Shown: positions 55,989 to 64,000 of the stretch, in pieces
Position numbering within the stretch: position 1 is the stretch's first letter
How the letters are laid out: each line of letters starts with the position of its first letter
From: Martinezella lusitana
Lineage (GTDB): Bacteria > Pseudomonadota > Alphaproteobacteria > Rhizobiales > Rhizobiaceae
Assembly (NCBI RefSeq): GCF_014207095.1
Contig: NZ_JACHBG010000003.1
Coordinates: 434,001 to 498,000 of the forward strand
Direction: 5' to 3'
DNA length: 64,000 bases
Position numbers and translations under genes: made by a program
The notes under the pieces: generated by a model
The model's input: only the letters and a program-made list of their open reading frames with translations
Told to the model about the DNA's origin: nothing
Databases searched by the model: none

Positions 55989-56316
55989 GATCCCTCACTT
56001 TCTATTTAAACTACTAAATTTATAGGATTTATCTAGAAGGTTTTGTGCCGAACGACGGCCCCTGAGGAGAAAATTATGCTAAACGCCGGCGGGTGAAGGA
56101 GGCGAGCGCTAACCTTAGGAAGTAAAAGGAGAATTTTGTGTAGGCGCCCGCCAAAGGCGCAGCTCTCAGGACTGGGTTGCCCAGCCTTGCGGAGAAACGC
56201 AGATGCGCGCGGCCTGTCACTGCGCGATCGCTAAATCGCGTTTATTCGGATCGAAATGCCGTGAAAGCTGGCAACGATTGACCACGCCGGCTTCCACGAT
56301 ACGGCAAATGCCAAAC
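55989..56316. other. 328-base intergenic region upstream of the flavoprotein operon
   Basis: No gene is visible. It contains the shared regulatory motif at 56011-56025. On the plus strand, 56128-56170 has GGAGA, a hairpin GCGCC/GGCGC and CTCTCAGG, loosely recalling a glycine-riboswitch core, but no plus-strand gene follows. Minus-strand read-through from the MDR reductase gene (ends 56317) would cross it. Confidence 0.6.
56011..56025. promoter_or_regulatory. Shared AT-rich operator motif, site A
   Basis: CTACTAAATTTATAG matches the core of the perfect palindrome at 58575-58607 at 14 of 15 positions. It lies 23-37 bases before the flavoprotein start, a place that would let a repressor block transcription. 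Confidence 0.65.
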
Positions 56317-57345
56317 TTATTCAGCGATACGCACGATCAACTTGCCAAAGTTCTTTCCTTCCAGAAGGCCGAAGAAGGCTTCTGGCGCATTTTCAAGTCC
56401 GTCCACGATATCCTCTTTGTATCTAAGACGGCCCTCGGAAATCCATTTCGTCGCCTCTCGATAGAAGTCGGGGCGCTGATCAACGAATTCGCGCTGTATG
56501 AAGCCCCTGATTGTCAGGCTCTGGCGAAGAACGGCGCGCATGACGGTGGGGAGTTGATCATGCCCTTCGGAAGCCGCAGCCCCGTCATTGTAGTGGGCGA
56601 TCAATCCGCAAACGGGTACGCGTGCGAAGTCGTTCAGCAGCGGGAAGACTGCATTCCAGACATGACCGCCGACGTTTTCGAAATAGATATCGATGCCATT
56701 CGGGCAGGCGGCTGCGAGCTGGCTGGCGAAATCGCTCGAGCGGTGGTCGATGGCAGCGTCAAAGCCGAACTCACCGCGAATGTAATCGCATTTGTCTGCG
56801 CCGCCGGCGATCCCGACGACCCGTGCGCCGAAGATCTTGGCGATCTGGCCGACCGCGGAACCAACGGCGCCGCTTGCCGCTGCAACCACCAGCGTTTCGC
56901 CAGCTTTGGGCTTGCCGATGTTACGAAGCCCCGCATAGGCGGTGAAGCCCGGCATTCCAAGAATGCCGAGAGCGGTGGTGATAGGGGCTGCATCCGGATT
57001 GAGTTTGCGTAGTGTGGCGCCGTCCGCGATCGCATGGGTTTGCCAGCCGGAATGCGAGAGGACTATGTCGCCCGGCTTGAATGCCGCATCGCGACTGCTG
57101 ACGACGCGCGCAACGGTCCCGCCTTCCATGACGCCACCGATTTCGACCGCCTTCGCATAGGATTTTGCATCGTCCATGCGGCCGCGCATATAGGGGTCAA
57201 GCGAAAGATAGAGGATCTGGAGTAGAACTTCGCCATCGGCGAGATCGCGAACCTCCTCTCGCTCAAGCCGGAAGTTTGCCGCAACCGGCTTGCCGGACGG
57301 ACGCGATGCAAGGACGATGCGCGAAGAGGTGGGTTTGCTGGTCAT
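56317..57345 (-). CDS. MDR-family NADP-dependent reductase (CurA/PTGR type)
   Basis: 342 residues, normal for this zinc-free medium-chain reductase group. Visible are the catalytic-domain segment LSLDPYMRGRMDDAKSY, GDIVLSHSGWQTHAI, the conserved LGILGMPGFTAYAGL, and the nucleotide-binding AAASGAVGSAVGQIAKIFGA. The motif GGADKCDYIRGEFGFDAAID completes the NADPH site, and YFENVGGHVWNAVFPLLNDF is family typical. These enzymes reduce the double bond of alpha,beta-unsaturated ketones or aldehydes. It follows the VOC gene by 74 bases on the same strand, probably in one transcript. Confidence 0.93.
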   Translation of the reverse strand: MTSKPTSSRIVLASRPSGKPVAANFRLEREEVRDLADGEVLLQILYLSLDPYMRGRMDDAKSYAKAVEIGGVMEGGTVARVVSSRDAAFKPGDIVLSHSGWQTHAIADGATLRKLNPDAAPITTALGILGMPGFTAYAGLRNIGKPKAGETLVVAAASGAVGSAVGQIAKIFGARVVGIAGGADKCDYIRGEFGFDAAIDHRSSDFASQLAAACPNGIDIYFENVGGHVWNAVFPLLNDFARVPVCGLIAHYNDGAAASEGHDQLPTVMRAVLRQSLTIRGFIQREFVDQRPDFYREATKWISEGRLRYKEDIVDGLENAPEAFFGLLEGKNFGKLIVRIAE

Positions 57346-57419
57346 GCCTATGGTTCCTGCTTGCTAGTATCAGAATTCTAACCTGTGACGGAGAGTTCGC
57401 CAGCGCAATCGGTGGCGAA

Positions 57420-58262
57420 CTACTCCTTGAACCAGAGCGCAACGCCATTGGCCGCTTCGGCATCGACGAGCAAGCCGCCTTCGAAAGGCCTGGATAAAAA
57501 ACCTCCACGGGCCAAGGCATCTGCTGCAACCTCAAGCGAGCGGACCGTCAATCCGAGCGCCACCTTGCGCTCGTTGCCGTCAAAGCTCTGCGGGATGGCC
57601 GATCCGAAACGCGAATTCGCGCTCTCTTCGGATAGAATGTGAAGAACGGCCGTACCCGCTGGGATGGTGATACCAGCATCGGTCGCTTCCGGCGTTGCCG
57701 ACGGAAAGCCGTCAAGCAGTTCGATGATCGTTTGTGGTGTGCGGCTCACGATGAAGACATCGCTGATATTCAAGGCGCCGTTCGGATGATCTTGATCGGC
57801 GGCGCGCCACACAAGCTCAGGCGTGTTGTGCTGGCAGAAGAAGAAGCGGCCATTGGAAACCACCTCCGCACCGATCTGGAACGTGCGGAAGCTCGCCGGT
57901 TTCTGCACGCCGTCGACCTCGACTGGGCGCGAAAAATCCTTCCAGTCGGTGACTGGCTTGCCCGCGCTTGCCAATTCGCGCTGCAGGGCTGCTGCATCGC
58001 TGGTGCGAAGGGCAAGGCCATTGAGGCCGGATGGGTAGGACCAAAGATCGGCCCTCTTCTTTTCGCCCTCCGATGGAAAACCGAGAAGCTCCAGATAGTT
58101 ATCGCGGAAAATGGCAAGATGATTGATGGAGCCGAGGGTGTGGTAGCCGCGTGGGGTCAGTGCAAAGCCGAGCTTGCGATAGATGTCGGCAGCGGTGTCA
58201 AGCTTATCGTGTACGCCGATAACAGCGTGATCGAGAATGAGTGGCTGAGCCGTGGCGGGCAT
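57420..58262 (-). CDS. VOC-superfamily (glyoxalase-like) protein
   Basis: 280 residues. LDHAVIGVHDKLDTAADIYR then KLGFALTPRGYHTLGSINHL is the first beta-alpha-beta-beta-beta module with a likely metal-binding His; later GRFFFCQHNTPELVWRAADQ carries another. The C-terminal part (EVAADALARGGFLSRPFEGG) suggests a second module, as in the Glyoxalase_3 group. Possible roles are dioxygenase, lyase or a thiol-conjugate enzyme; none can be chosen from the sequence. Its upstream region holds motif B, and the OsmC gene diverges from it beyond motif C. Confidence 0.9.
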   Translation of the reverse strand: MPATAQPLILDHAVIGVHDKLDTAADIYRKLGFALTPRGYHTLGSINHLAIFRDNYLELLGFPSEGEKKRADLWSYPSGLNGLALRTSDAAALQRELASAGKPVTDWKDFSRPVEVDGVQKPASFRTFQIGAEVVSNGRFFFCQHNTPELVWRAADQDHPNGALNISDVFIVSRTPQTIIELLDGFPSATPEATDAGITIPAGTAVLHILSEESANSRFGSAIPQSFDGNERKVALGLTVRSLEVAADALARGGFLSRPFEGGLLVDAEAANGVALWFKE

Positions 58263-58358
58263 GACGGAGGTCTCCGGGCAAAGGGTCTGTTGGATGGCGC
58301 TGATCTGGTTGAGGCGGCCTTGAGATCGGGCAGCACATCCGGCAGCAAATGGAAATCT

Positions 58359-58382
58359 TTAGTCTACTAATTTTGTAATCTA
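58359..58382. promoter_or_regulatory. Shared AT-rich operator motif, site B
   Basis: TTAGTCTACTAATTTTGTAA and the following CTA resemble the palindrome at 58575, with the left half-site TTAGTCTA identical and the right half weaker (core 12 of 15 against site A). It is about 97 bases before the VOC gene start. Confidence 0.55.
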
Positions 58383-58574
58383 TATAGCCTGCCGATTTCG
58401 GTGGCGATTCCGATTGATTCCAAAAGAACCCCATGAACGTGGAAAAGAATTCCAGCTGACCAATGCAATGGCAGGTTTAGCTTCAGGATTTTCGCCTTTT
58501 CGTCGCTGGAATGTCCGATCGGCAGGACTTTTCTGAAATCCGTCCATTTCGGCAATATTCTTCGCCTTATGTTC

Positions 58575-58607
58575 GCAATTAGTCTATTAAATTTATAGAC
58601 TAATTGC
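58575..58607. promoter_or_regulatory. Shared AT-rich operator motif, site C (perfect palindrome)
   Basis: GCAATTAGTCTAT (58575-58587) and its exact complement ATAGACTAATTGC (58595-58607) flank TAAATTT, a 13-base perfect inverted repeat. It lies 87 bases before the OsmC start in the VOC-OsmC divergent region. Sites A and B share its core, so one dimeric regulator probably controls all three units. Confidence 0.75.
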
Positions 58608-58693
58608 TTGCCCCGCGGCTATAAAATGACCGTATCTCCGCTCCGGATGGTGGCGAGGGCGACGGATCGAACCGACAGCAAAGGTAAGCGACA

Positions 58694-59227
58694 ATGACAA
58701 CTCTGAATGAATATCTCGGGCAGAAGCGGGCAGCGCTGCTAAACCGGCGTGAACGTGTGAAATCGGGAGATCTTGGTGCGGTCACCTTGAAGGCAAGCGC
58801 CAGCGCCGAGGGGCGCAGCGGCGTGCGTCGGATCAGAATCCGGGATTTTCAGGTGATTTCCGACAGCCCGCCCGACTTTGCCGGCTACAATCTGGGTCCA
58901 TCGTCGCCGGAACTGCTGCTTGGCTCACTTTCCAGTTGCCTCACGCATACCTACCTGATCCATGCCTCCGATCAGGGCATACCGTTGGAGTCGCTTCATG
59001 CGGAAGTCACGGCTGTGATCGACGCCCGCGCCGGCGCCGAAGGCCATGAAGACGTGCCGGTCTATCCTCAGGATATCAGCTATCTGGTGACGCTGGTTTC
59101 TTCCGCAAGTGCGGAGGACATCGCCCGGCTGCAAGCGACTGTGGAGAGGCTATGCCCGATTCTCAACCTGCTGAAACGCGGTAATGAGGTGCATGGACGG
59201 GTCGATCACCAACAGCCTGGCGGTTGA
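58694..59227 (+). CDS. OsmC-family protein
   Basis: 177 residues. The two reactive-cysteine segments of the OsmC/Ohr superfamily are present: SPELLLGSLSSCLTHTYLIH with Cys near residue 79, and VERLCPILNLLKRGNEV with Cys near residue 155. The middle helix and DVPVYPQDISYLVTL strand fit. The N-terminal ~45 residues (NEYLGQKRAALLNRRERVKS) are longer than in Ohr. OsmC proteins remove organic hydroperoxides or act on thiol compounds. AAAGGTAAG precedes the ATG. It is divergent from the VOC gene and downstream of the perfect palindrome. Confidence 0.92.
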   Translation: MTTLNEYLGQKRAALLNRRERVKSGDLGAVTLKASASAEGRSGVRRIRIRDFQVISDSPPDFAGYNLGPSSPELLLGSLSSCLTHTYLIHASDQGIPLESLHAEVTAVIDARAGAEGHEDVPVYPQDISYLVTLVSSASAEDIARLQATVERLCPILNLLKRGNEVHGRVDHQQPGG

Positions 59228-59281
59228 AGAGATGGGGAGGTGTCGTAGCGATGAGGTGAGCCGCCGAAAACCGACGGCCAC

Positions 59282-61006
59282 TCAATAGGCGGCAAGGAGA
59301 TTCGTGCCGAAATCCGGTTCGACGCCTAGGATCGGTGCCGCACGGCTGACGATGTCGTGAACCATCGGTGCTGCGGTTTCGGCAGCGAGGTTCAGGTTGT
59401 GTACCCCGGTCAGCGGCTGGTCGATGAAGGCCAGAACCACATATTTGGGGTTCTTCATGGGAAAGGCGGCCAGGAAGGAGTTGAAGCTGAGCTTATGCGA
59501 ATAGACGCCGTGAATTACCTTGTTTGCGGTGCCCGTCTTTCCGCCGACGTGATAGCCGGGAACATCGGCCATTCTGCCGGTGCCCTGCTCACCGTTCAAC
59601 TGGAACAGGTAGCGGATGGTATCGCTGGTGCTCTTCTTGACGATTAGCGTTTCCGTTTTTTCTGCCTCTTCCTGCGTGCGCGGAAGGAAAGTGGGCTCGA
59701 TCAGCTTGCCGCCGTCAATCAGCGCCGCGCCCGCGACGGCGGTCTGCATCGGCGTGGTGGCGACGCCGTGGCCGAACGCTATGGTTATGGAGTTGAGCTT
59801 CTTCCAAACTTTTGGCTGGCTGGGCGTTTTCACCTCAGGCAGTTCCGTCTGCATTTTCGACAACAGTCCGAAACGGGTCAGATAGGCCTTCTGATCGCTC
59901 ATGCCCACCTTTTCCATCATCTTGGCCGTGCCGATGTTGGACGAATAGCGGAAGATTTCCGGGATCGACAGGACACGCCGCGGCACGTCGCGGTCGTCAT
60001 GGATCGTGAAGCCGCCGTAATGCAGAGGAGCGCTGGCGTCGAAAGTGTCCGACAGCTTGACCGTACCCGTGTCGATGGCCAGTGCGATTGAGAAGGTCTT
60101 GAATACCGAGCCCATCTCGTCGGTGCCGTTCGACATGCGGTTCAACCAACCCTTGTCGCCGTCCGCCTGTGGATCGTTCGGATCGAAATCGGGCGCAGAG
60201 GCCATGGCCAACACTTCGCCGGTGTGGATGTCAAGAATGACAGCACCGGCCGCCTGACTCTGATAGCGGCCGAGCGCATCCGACACCACGTCATGGACGA
60301 TGCTTTGGACGCGCAGGTCCACCGAAAGTTTGACGGGCTGCAGCGTATCCTGGCTCGTCAGGCCGGTGGAGTCGAGATCCGACAGGCCCTGCATGTCAAG
60401 ATACTTCTCCATTCCGGCCACGCCATGATTGTCGATATCGACATAGCCGAGAATGTGCGCGGCCGTGCGTCCGCCGGGGTAGAAGCGTTTGACCTCCGGT
60501 CGGAAGCCGATTGCAGGAATGCCGAGCGCCAGAATTTCGCTTTGCTGTTTCGGCGTCAGCTGGCGGCGTAGCCACGCGAAATGCGAGCGGTGGTCGGCCA
60601 GCTTCTTGTAAAGCGATTTGCGGTCAATATCGGGAAAGACCGTTGCAATCTTTTCGACTGCTTCGTCTGCGTCGACGACGCGGTTTGGCTCGGCGAACAT
60701 CGAGACGGTGCGGATGTCTGTTGCCATCAGCTCGCCGTTTCGGTCGACGATATCCGGGCGGGCGGCGGTCACTCGCTCGGGCGGGATCGATGAGGTGTCA
60801 TCCTTCGGTAGCATACCGAACAATGTAAGCCTGGCGAAGATCACGGCATAGACCATGATCAGGCCGCCGCAGAGTATTACGATGCGAGTTTTTGCAAGCT
60901 TGCTTTTTCCCGTGGCCTGCATCGGCCGGCGCCCGCGCGATCCCGGACCGAAGGTGAGCCTGACGAGGCGGCCGCTATTTGCGCTTAAAGCATGAATGAT
61001 CGACAT
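59282..61006 (-). CDS. ftsI: Peptidoglycan D,D-transpeptidase (FtsI/PBP2-3 class B)
   Basis: 574 residues. One membrane anchor (RIVILCGGLIMVYAVIFARL, residues 41-60), then the class B dimerisation domain from RPDIVDRNGELMATDI, and a transpeptidase domain with the catalytic S300-V-F-K303 (GSVFKTFSIAL), S355-S-N357 and K490-T-G. All three penicillin-binding motifs are intact. It crosslinks septal or other peptidoglycan in the periplasm. It is not in a division/cell-wall cluster here, so this may be an extra copy beside the main ftsI. No ribosome site precedes the ATG at 61006; a start at 60922 is also possible. Confidence 0.93.
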   Translation of the reverse strand: MSIIHALSANSGRLVRLTFGPGSRGRRPMQATGKSKLAKTRIVILCGGLIMVYAVIFARLTLFGMLPKDDTSSIPPERVTAARPDIVDRNGELMATDIRTVSMFAEPNRVVDADEAVEKIATVFPDIDRKSLYKKLADHRSHFAWLRRQLTPKQQSEILALGIPAIGFRPEVKRFYPGGRTAAHILGYVDIDNHGVAGMEKYLDMQGLSDLDSTGLTSQDTLQPVKLSVDLRVQSIVHDVVSDALGRYQSQAAGAVILDIHTGEVLAMASAPDFDPNDPQADGDKGWLNRMSNGTDEMGSVFKTFSIALAIDTGTVKLSDTFDASAPLHYGGFTIHDDRDVPRRVLSIPEIFRYSSNIGTAKMMEKVGMSDQKAYLTRFGLLSKMQTELPEVKTPSQPKVWKKLNSITIAFGHGVATTPMQTAVAGAALIDGGKLIEPTFLPRTQEEAEKTETLIVKKSTSDTIRYLFQLNGEQGTGRMADVPGYHVGGKTGTANKVIHGVYSHKLSFNSFLAAFPMKNPKYVVLAFIDQPLTGVHNLNLAAETAAPMVHDIVSRAAPILGVEPDFGTNLLAAY

Positions 61007-61174
61007 TATCGACTTATTCGCGTGAGCTGGAAAAGCGGACGTGCCTTTCGATCAGAGATTCATAAGGCAAAGATGGTTAACAGGGCCCTAATATTAAGGG
61101 AGCCTTCCCATCCATTTCGAAGGTTCCGGTCATCAGCCGCCTGGTTTTCCCAAACGATGTTTAAGCTCACGGGA

Positions 61175-62281
61175 TCAGCCCACATAGGCGCTTCGCCAGT
61201 CGCTCGTGGCGCCGATGACCGATCCGTGTTCGTCGAAGAGATGAACAAAGGTTTCGCGGATCGAGGCGGGGATCCAGTCACCGCTTCGCGCCGGACTGAT
61301 ACCTCGCTGCGCGATCGTGAAGGGCTGGCCGTTCGCTGTCTCGGCATGGATGATGGTCTCGGATCCCAGGATTTCGGTGCTGTTGACAGCGACCTTGAAG
61401 GAACTCTCACCGACCTCCGCATGTTCAGGGCGGATGCCGAGCGTTACCGGTGCTCCGTGAGGCAAGGCGATAGGCCGCTCGCGAGCGAGGGGCACATGCA
61501 AACCACCATCGAGGTCGACGCCAACATGCTCGCCGCTGCGCGCCAGTTTTCCCTGCAAAAGGTTCATAGGCGGCGCGCCTAGGAACCGTGCGACAAAGAG
61601 ATTTTTCGGGCGTGCATAGAGTTCCATCGGCGGCCCGACCTGCTCGATCCGCCCTTCGTTCAGGACGACGATCTGGTCGGCCATGGTCATTGCCTCCACT
61701 TGATCGTGCGTGACATAGATCATGGTGGATCCAAGCCGGCGGTGCAGGGCGGTAAGCTCGCCGCGCATCTTGACCCGCAATTCGGCGTCGAGATTGCTCA
61801 GCGGCTCGTCGAAGAGAAAGGCCTTTGGCTCCTTGACGATGGCGCGACCGATGGCGACGCGCTGGCTCTGACCACCTGAAAGCTGGCTGGGGCGTCTCGA
61901 AAGCAGATGTTCGATCTGCAGAATTTCCGCCGCCTTGGCGACGCGGGCACCGATTTCCGCCTTTGGCAACCTCTGGTTCTCCAGACCGAACCGCAGGTTC
62001 TGTTCCACGCTCATATGCGGATAGAGTGCATATGACTGGAACACCATCGCCATGCCACGGGCAGAGGGAAGCAGATGATCGCATCTGGCGCCATCGATGC
62101 GAATTTCTCCAGAGGAAATCTCCTCCAGACCAGCCATCATGCGCAGGAGCGTGGACTTTCCACAACCGGATGGGCCGACGAATACGGTGAACGAACCATC
62201 GGCGATGGCCAGATCGATGCCGTGAATGACCTCCAGGCTCTGGAACGCCTTGCGGACCGATTTCAGTTCGATGCCTGCCAT
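61175..62281 (-). CDS. Carbohydrate ABC transporter ATP-binding protein (UgpC/MsmK type)
   Basis: 368 residues. Walker [10 protein letters not shown], signature LSGGQSQRVAIGRAIVKEPK, Walker [17 protein letters not shown]-loop [20 protein letters not shown], and a C-terminal TOBE domain with LGIRPEHAEVGESSF. It is a CUT1-class sugar importer ATPase. Its ATG overlaps the GH116 stop by one base (TAATG), so the two belong to one unit, with permeases probably upstream beyond the window. The sugar imported is likely the one cut by the glycosidase, or its product. Confidence 0.94.
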   Translation of the reverse strand: MAGIELKSVRKAFQSLEVIHGIDLAIADGSFTVFVGPSGCGKSTLLRMMAGLEEISSGEIRIDGARCDHLLPSARGMAMVFQSYALYPHMSVEQNLRFGLENQRLPKAEIGARVAKAAEILQIEHLLSRRPSQLSGGQSQRVAIGRAIVKEPKAFLFDEPLSNLDAELRVKMRGELTALHRRLGSTMIYVTHDQVEAMTMADQIVVLNEGRIEQVGPPMELYARPKNLFVARFLGAPPMNLLQGKLARSGEHVGVDLDGGLHVPLARERPIALPHGAPVTLGIRPEHAEVGESSFKVAVNSTEILGSETIIHAETANGQPFTIAQRGISPARSGDWIPASIRETFVHLFDEHGSVIGATSDWRSAYVG

Positions 62282-64000
62282 TATCCCATCGCTCCGATTT
62301 CGATCGACTGGCCTGCAGCAATGTGGCGGCGGTCGCCGAGTTGCCGGATGTGGTCACCGACTGCGATTTCACCGATGTCGAGGCTGCCGCCGAGAACGTT
62401 CAGACTGACCGTCCCGCTCCGCCGCGTCAACGTGCCGAATCCCGTCCCGGCCGACCAGAACAGGCGATAGTCGCCGTCAACCTTTGGTTTGAAGGTCACC
62501 CGGCCCGAAACCATGTCGGCCTGCAGGCCGGAAAACGCGTTGACCAGCTGCCAGGCCGACATCGAACGCGCGTAGTAAGAGCCGCATTCAATGTCGTTCC
62601 ACGGATTGCGTTTGCTCCCATCGTGGCGATCGCGCGCGCCGCGGACGATGTCCAGTCCTTCTTTGATCAATCCATGCATGATCATGTGCGAGGCGGACAT
62701 ATATTCAATGCCTGTCCAGACCTCCTCAGCGTAAGGAGCCGCCACCATCGGCTGGCGGATGCCCTCGGGATAGGTTGCAATCAGCAAGCCGGCCTCGTCC
62801 TCGAAGGCATAGTTGCGGCAGGGGTTGAAATGATCCCTGAGCGTCGGGCGGAAATTGTTGGCGTGGACTGACGAGAGTGCCGTCTGCACCTTGCCCGCAT
62901 CGAGAAAACCGCCGATCCCGGCAACTTCCGCATGCCATTGCCCAAGGATCTGGTCGGAGATGCAGCCTTCGCCCATCTGATATTTGAGCTCGGAAAACTC
63001 TTCCGACCAATAAGTTTCCATGAAACCATCCGCGAGCACGCCGGCCGCACGGCCAACATCGAAGGGGATCAGGACGCCCTTATCGGACAGATCGATCTTC
63101 TGGATGAACCAGCGGCCATTGAAGAGCGCATCGTCGATATAGGCGGCTCCCGCCTTGCCCATGCGTGCCGTCTTTTCCGAAAGGTCGGTATCGCCCAGAG
63201 CCGCCGCCATTTCGGACGTGGCGAGAAGTGCGGCGACATATATCGTGCCGAGCCAGGAGTTCGGGCCGAACAGTTCCATGTCCAGCGTCTGGTGCTGCCT
63301 GCCCGACAGGATGCCCGTCGCATCGGGATCCCACCGGTCCGGATTGGCCGGCGACCAGGCATATTCGATGGCGCGTTTGACGTTCGGCCAGTAGCGACGC
63401 AGCCAGTCCGTGTCACCGGAAAGCTTCCAATCGCGATAGGTCTTGACGATCGCGCCGAAATGGCCGTCGGCACAGGGGCCGATAATATCGAAGCTGGAAC
63501 CGAGCGGCAGTTTCTGACGGAAGGTGAGGCCACCTGTCGGCAGCTGGTTATAGGTAAATTCCGTTTCCCGGAGCGTGCGCTCGATTGCGGGGAAAAGATG
63601 GGCGAGCGCCTGCTGGTAGTTCCAGACATGCGTGCAGGATCCTTCGCAGGAGCCGTCATTGGTATGCTGCCCTTCCCAGGCCCAAAGCTCGCCGTTTTCG
63701 AGACGAATGCAGGTCGCGGTGCGCAGGAGCGCAAGCGTTGCGCTGGCAGCGTCCTTCACTTCTGCCGGCAATGTGGTGTCGAAAAGGCCATCTCGGAAAG
63801 AGGTTGTTGCTGCGGCTAATGCGTCCCAGCGCTTGAGCGCATCGCTGGCGCTGGCGTTCGAGCCCGGCCACTGTGTCGCGTAGTAGTTTTTCCAGCTCGG
63901 CGTCTGCCGTTCGGGAATGATGCCGTCCGGCTTGTCGCGATAGGCCCAGTAGACATCGCCCTCCGGAAAGTTCCAGGAAATCACAAATCGTACCGCCTTG
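62281..64000 (-). CDS. GH116-family glycosidase (beta-glucosidase/glucosylceramidase type), 5' truncated
   Basis: At least 573 residues, continuing past the window edge. The DUF608/GH116 catalytic domain is clear: GSCEGSCTHVWNYQQALAHL, FDIIGPCADGHFGAIVKTYR, LDMELFGPNSWLGTIYVAAL with the Glu that matches the family nucleophile, and CISDQILGQWHAEVAG with the Asp matching the acid/base. No signal can be judged because the N-terminus is missing. It should hydrolyse beta-glucosides or xylosides, probably in the cytoplasm after import. The frame is open to base 64000; a GTG at 63984 is only an internal Val. Confidence 0.92.
   Translation of the reverse strand, partial: KAVRFVISWNFPEGDVYWAYRDKPDGIIPERQTPSWKNYYATQWPGSNASASDALKRWDALAAATTSFRDGLFDTTLPAEVKDAASATLALLRTATCIRLENGELWAWEGQHTNDGSCEGSCTHVWNYQQALAHLFPAIERTLRETEFTYNQLPTGGLTFRQKLPLGSSFDIIGPCADGHFGAIVKTYRDWKLSGDTDWLRRYWPNVKRAIEYAWSPANPDRWDPDATGILSGRQHQTLDMELFGPNSWLGTIYVAALLATSEMAAALGDTDLSEKTARMGKAGAAYIDDALFNGRWFIQKIDLSDKGVLIPFDVGRAAGVLADGFMETYWSEEFSELKYQMGEGCISDQILGQWHAEVAGIGGFLDAGKVQTALSSVHANNFRPTLRDHFNPCRNYAFEDEAGLLIATYPEGIRQPMVAAPYAEEVWTGIEYMSASHMIMHGLIKEGLDIVRGARDRHDGSKRNPWNDIECGSYYARSMSAWQLVNAFSGLQADMVSGRVTFKPKVDGDYRLFWSAGTGFGTLTRRSGTVSLNVLGGSLDIGEIAVGDHIRQLGDRRHIAAGQSIEIGAMG

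Noticed and set aside
56203..57012. Plus-strand gene downstream of the riboswitch-like region
   Set aside because: The frame is antisense to the MDR reductase, which has a full nucleotide-binding motif; no plus-strand gene is supported.
1..64000. tRNA, rRNA, insertion sequences or prophage genes
   Set aside because: No cloverleaf, rRNA-like stretch, transposase or integrase motif was found on either strand; the only dispersed repeats are the two RIME-like elements.

Overview
The window looks like a chromosomal or chromid-type accessory segment from a Rhizobiaceae bacterium (Rhizobium/Agrobacterium group). This rests on high-GC coding sequence, many ABC importers with ATGA-coupled stops and starts, a pccR-pccBA-methylmalonyl-CoA mutase block, a DUF1127 gene followed by CCTCCTCCC hairpins, and two copies of a RIME-like intergenic palindromic element. 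I see no rRNA, tRNA, insertion sequence, phage gene or CRISPR array.

Layout. 1-3949: polar amino acid ABC importer (binding protein cut by the window edge, two permeases, ATPase), then a lone CofD/YvcK-like gene. 4076-16188: a sugar-acid/amino-sugar catabolic island, with a LacI regulator and two Gfo/Idh oxidoreductases on the minus strand, diverging from nagB-like, nagA, a complete carbohydrate ABC importer, uxuA and uxuB. Two LacI-type operators lie in the divergent promoter region. 16246-23460: propionyl-CoA assimilation, with regulator pccR diverging from pccB-pccA-bhbA. 23693-30000: a LysE exporter, a LuxR-type response regulator diverging from a hybrid histidine kinase, a DUF1127 protein with an anti-Shine-Dalgarno hairpin array, a small hypothetical gene and a class III nucleotide cyclase.

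30138-34707: EmrAB-type multidrug efflux pair with a divergent LysR regulator, and a MEKHLA-domain protein. 34831-41591: peptide-type ABC importer split around a divergent MarR/creatininase pair, with a fused DppD-DppF ATPase. 41695-49917: DHA2 drug exporter, AcrAB-type RND pump and a BaeSR-like two-component system. The exporter and the RND pump share a CGAACGTTCG-type operator.

50155-59227: a small membrane protein, then an SsuABC/TauABC-type importer encoded next to a two-cluster ferredoxin and a large FAD oxidoreductase, then an MDR reductase, a VOC protein and an OsmC protein. An AT-rich palindrome upstream of three of these transcription units suggests one regulon, probably for an organosulfur or reactive compound. 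59282-64000: an FtsI-type transpeptidase, a UgpC-type ATPase and the C-terminal part of a GH116 glycosidase.

Most interesting signals: the DUF1127/CCTCCTCCC hairpin array (27313-27802), the shared palindrome of the flavoprotein/VOC/OsmC region (56011, 58359, 58575), the combined NagA/NagB + UxuA/UxuB + Gfo/Idh pathway, and the shared efflux operator. All calls are from reading the sequence; no database search was run.
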